Of a stretch of 64,000 bases of DNA, positions 61,952 to 64,000 are shown one piece after another. The position numbers were made by a program, and so were the translations under genes. The DNA lies in assembly GCA_001298575.1 (NCBI GenBank), contig LJCV01000177.1:1-64000 (forward strand). The letters are read 5' to 3'. The notes under the pieces were generated by a model. It ran no database searches, was not told the DNA's origin, and saw only the letters and a program-made list of their open reading frames with translations. Each line of letters begins with the position of its first letter. Within the stretch, counting starts at the first letter, position 1. Origin of the DNA: Actinobacteria bacterium OK074 (GTDB lineage Bacteria > Actinomycetota > Actinomycetes > Streptomycetales > Streptomycetaceae).

Positions 61952-62007
61952 GGGGTACGGAGTTGGGGGGTACGGCACCGGTGCCGTACCCCCCAACTCC
62001 GTACCCC
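61952..62007. terminator. Perfect 56-bp palindrome between convergent genes
   Basis: The 28 bases at 61952-61979 (starting GGGGTACGGAGTTGGGGGG) are exactly complementary to 61980-62007, with no unpaired base at the centre. It lies 24 bases after the SnoaL-like stop and five before the aromatase stop. The likely role is a two-way terminator. Such an uninterrupted palindrome is rare, as it is prone to deletion. Confidence 0.85.
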
Positions 62008-62012
62008 GTGGC

Positions 62013-62960
62013 TCAGCCGCGGCGGGCCTGCGCGTACTCCTGGGCGTGCCGCAGGGTCGTCGTGCTGTTGGTGCTCAACGCCTTGTGGACGAACTCGCGG
62101 GCGTCGGCGACGGTCGCGCCGGCGCCGAGCACCCGCTCCACCGCCTCCGGCGCGATGACGACGGTGTGCCGCGAGGTCACGTCGACGCCCCCGCCCGCCG
62201 GGACCACGCTCCAGCAGCCGGTGTGCGCGCTCATCAGGGCGGGCACGACGGTCTGCTTGTAGACGATCCGGTCGCGCCCGAACACGATCCGGACGGACTC
62301 GGTGGTGTGCACCGAACCGTCCGCCGTCTTGGTGTCCATGGCCATCACCTGCACGCCGGGCGCGTCCTCCGTCAGGTCGAGCCGGGTGACGTGCGGCAGG
62401 CGGTCGGGCCAGAGGTCGGCGCGGTAGAGGAAGGAGAAGACGTCCGCGCCGGCACCGGCCACGTGCACGGTGTCGTCGAAGGTGAACATGAGGTCGTCCA
62501 GCTGCCCGGCCCGTTCCGCGACGGCCCGGATCCCCGCCAGTTCGGCCTCGCTGTTGCGGTCGAGGGCGGCGTTGATCCACTCCACGCCCGCCGGGTCGTC
62601 GTCCACCGCGGCGAAGTCGTGGTACAGCTCCAGCAGGGAGCCGGTCGCGCTGACCGGGGTCACCGTCCACTTGCCGCCCATGGTGGCGACGGGCGGCTGC
62701 GAGACCTCCTGGCGGAAGCCGACGGTCATCCGCCACGGGTCCGGGTCGCGCCGCGAGATCCAGTTCTTGACCTCGCCGTTGGCCAGCGCCCAGATGTGGA
62801 TGCGCTCGGTGGTGTCGCTCTTCTCCAGGTACTCGACGTGCAGGTTGGGGGTGAAGAACTGGGGCCAGCGGGTGACGTCGGCGACGATCTCGTACACCAG
62901 CTCGGCGGGTGCCTGGACGTGCGTGCGGTGCAGGGTGCGGTGCTGCGTGGGTACGGACAC
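62013..62960 (-). CDS. Two-domain aromatase/cyclase (ActVII-like)
   Basis: 315 residues, the usual length for ActVII/GrhQ-type di-domain aromatase/cyclases. Two START units: residues ~10-150 (VQAPAELVYEIVADVTRWPQF, HIWALANGEVKNWISRRDPD) and ~160-310 (VHVAGAGADVFSFLYRADLW). It closes and aromatises the first ring of C-9-reduced polyketides. ATG at 62960. With ACP and chain-length factor on the same strand, it belongs to the core operon. Confidence 0.92.
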   Translation of the reverse strand: MSVPTQHRTLHRTHVQAPAELVYEIVADVTRWPQFFTPNLHVEYLEKSDTTERIHIWALANGEVKNWISRRDPDPWRMTVGFRQEVSQPPVATMGGKWTVTPVSATGSLLELYHDFAAVDDDPAGVEWINAALDRNSEAELAGIRAVAERAGQLDDLMFTFDDTVHVAGAGADVFSFLYRADLWPDRLPHVTRLDLTEDAPGVQVMAMDTKTADGSVHTTESVRIVFGRDRIVYKQTVVPALMSAHTGCWSVVPAGGGVDVTSRHTVVIAPEAVERVLGAGATVADAREFVHKALSTNSTTTLRHAQEYAQARRG

Positions 62961-63057
62961 GGGGTCCCCTCCGGTTCTGGTCGTGCGCCAGGAGCGGCCG
63001 GGGGTCCGCCCGAAGGCGTGGGGTTCGGGCGGACCGTCCGTCGGCCGCGGTCGTGGT

Positions 63058-63321
63058 TCAGCTGTCGGCGCCGGCCGACAGGCTCTCGTTGATGAAGGCG
63101 AGCAGCAGCCGGGGCGTGTGGGCCTCGGCCGCGGCGTCGTCGGACATCCGGATGTCGTAGTCCTGCTCGATACGGCCGGTGGTCTGCAACACCGCGAGCG
63201 AGTCGTAGCCGAGGTCGGTGAACGGGACGTCCAGCACGTCGCCGTCCAGGTCCGTCCCCTCCGCCTCTCCCGCGCAGTCGCGCAGCAGGGTGATGAGCTC
63301 GTGCAACGTCATTTCCGCCAT
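63058..63321 (-). CDS. Acyl carrier protein
   Basis: 87 residues. Helix I HELITLLRDCAGE, then PFTDLGYDSLAVLQTTGRIE with the phosphopantetheine Ser41 in GYDSLA, and RLLLAFINESLS. It carries the growing chain in the minimal PKS. ATG at 63321 with AGAGGGG upstream; a longer frame to 63396 only adds a TDELTDELT repeat. Order CLF-ACP-ARO/CYC is classic. Confidence 0.95.
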   Translation of the reverse strand: MAEMTLHELITLLRDCAGEAEGTDLDGDVLDVPFTDLGYDSLAVLQTTGRIEQDYDIRMSDDAAAEAHTPRLLLAFINESLSAGADS

Positions 63322-63426
63322 GGCAGGACCCCTCTTGGTCAGCTCGTCGGTCAACTCGTCGGTCAGCTCGGTCTGGTGTGGCCGGCCGGCGCGCACGCCG
63401 TCCGGTGGCCGCGGGGCGGCCGGTGG

Positions 63427-64000
63427 TCATCGCACGGCGGTCACCACCGCCGCGGCGTTGAATCCCCCGTATCCGCGGGCCAGTACGAGCGCGGTACGCA
63501 CCGGGCGGTACCGGACCTCGGTGACCAGGTCGATCGCGCAGGACGCGGCCGGCCGTTCGACGTTCGCCGTCGGCGGGACGGCCCCGTCCCTGATGGCCAG
63601 CAGGGCCGCCGCCAGGTCGAGCGAGGCACCGCCCGCGGCCAGCCGCCCGGTCATGGACTTCGGCGCGGTCACGGGTACGCCGTCGCCGAGGACCGCGCGG
63701 ATCGCCGCCGCCTCCTGCCGGTCCAGCTCGGGCACCCCGGCCGCGTCGGCGAACACCACGTCCACGTCCGCGGCCACCGCTCCGGCCCGCTCCGCCGCCG
63801 TCTCGGCCGCCCGGCGCAGCCCCGGTTCCCCGCCGCGGCCGGGGGCCGGGTCGAAGGTCGCCGCGTAGCCCGCCAGTGCCCCGTACCTGCGCGCACCGCG
63901 CTCCCGGGCGGTGCGGGCGTCCTCCAGCACGAGGATCGCGCCGCCCTCACCGGGTACGTGTCCGTCGGCGTCGTCGGCGAAGGGCAGGTAGGCGCGGGCC
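63427..64000 (-). CDS. Chain-length factor (KS-beta), C-terminal part
   Basis: The visible ~191 residues are the C-terminal third to half of a ketosynthase-like protein that runs off the right edge. Motifs: YLPFADDADGHVPGEGGAIL, VFADAAGVPELDRQEAAAIR, and TAPKSMTGRLAAGGASLDLA, in which the ketosynthase His of the KS-alpha GH(S/T) site is not present (SMTG). This is the beta subunit, which sets chain length. Its KS-alpha partner should follow beyond 64000. Confidence 0.92.
   Translation of the reverse strand, partial: ARAYLPFADDADGHVPGEGGAILVLEDARTARERGARRYGALAGYAATFDPAPGRGGEPGLRRAAETAAERAGAVAADVDVVFADAAGVPELDRQEAAAIRAVLGDGVPVTAPKSMTGRLAAGGASLDLAAALLAIRDGAVPPTANVERPAASCAIDLVTEVRYRPVRTALVLARGYGGFNAAAVVTAVR

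Noticed and set aside
34994..64000. Integrated element with attL/attR and integrase
   Set aside because: I saw no integrase gene and no second copy of the tRNA-Pro 3' end in the window, so only the position is suggestive.

Overview
This is high-GC actinobacterial DNA, almost certainly Streptomyces. The evidence is strong third-position GC bias, many GTG starts, a WhiB-like WblA regulator, a SARP, and gene order that matches my memory of the S. coelicolor SCO3556-SCO3583 region and, more distantly, M. tuberculosis Rv3658c-Rv3683. No database search was run; orthologue names are from memory of families and synteny.

Positions 1-34900 are a conserved core block. It holds a Tad/Flp-type secretion locus (TadB fragment, TadA ATPase, Ssd/CpaE-like protein), then a HAD phosphatase flanked by two small RNAs. 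The first is a 6C-type RNA on the minus strand (about 3500-3590). The second is a probable 6S-like RNA on the plus strand (about 4700-4890) ending in an intrinsic terminator. Next come a degenerate Fic-like protein, a CooC-like ATPase, a lipoprotein deacetylase, a SulP-carbonic anhydrase fusion, acetyl-CoA synthetase, NhaA, a holin-like protein, an alpha/beta hydrolase, MarP protease, CoA-type Nudix hydrolase, endonuclease III, Crp, a nucleotidyltransferase, MBL hydrolase, a second Nudix hydrolase, RidA, a 52-residue protein, two ArsA-like ATPases, WblA, a class A penicillin-binding protein, a YqeY-like protein, a phosphoesterase and a membrane protein. DnaA-box sequences sit in three of the intergenic regions.

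A tRNA-Pro(CGG) gene at 34920-34993, followed by a strong hairpin, marks a sharp change. From 35160 to the right edge lies most of an aromatic (type II) polyketide gene cluster. Regulation: a small SARP, a large SARP with NB-ARC and repeat domains, and a sensor kinase/response regulator pair. Chain folding: ActIII-like C-9 ketoreductase, an ActVII-type two-domain aromatase/cyclase and a second cyclase, ACP, and the C-terminal part of the chain-length factor. The ketosynthase alpha and any priming genes must lie beyond 64000. Tailoring: three FAD monooxygenases, several antibiotic-biosynthesis-monooxygenase (ABM) proteins, a luciferase-like FMN monooxygenase with a separate FMN reductase, a P450 with an unusual I-helix, two methyltransferases, an aldo/keto reductase, a SnoaL-like protein and an acyl-CoA ligase fused in frame to a two-domain ABM. 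An MFS exporter completes the set.

The ketoreductase plus two-domain aromatase suggest a C-9-reduced decaketide-like or similar aromatic scaffold that is then heavily oxidised and methylated. The product is not identifiable from this window. Several cluster genes carry in-frame, short-unit tandem repeats, and the non-coding gap at 47410-47925 carries a 23-bp repeat array and a 77-bp duplicate of a neighbouring gene end, so this half of the window looks recombinationally active.
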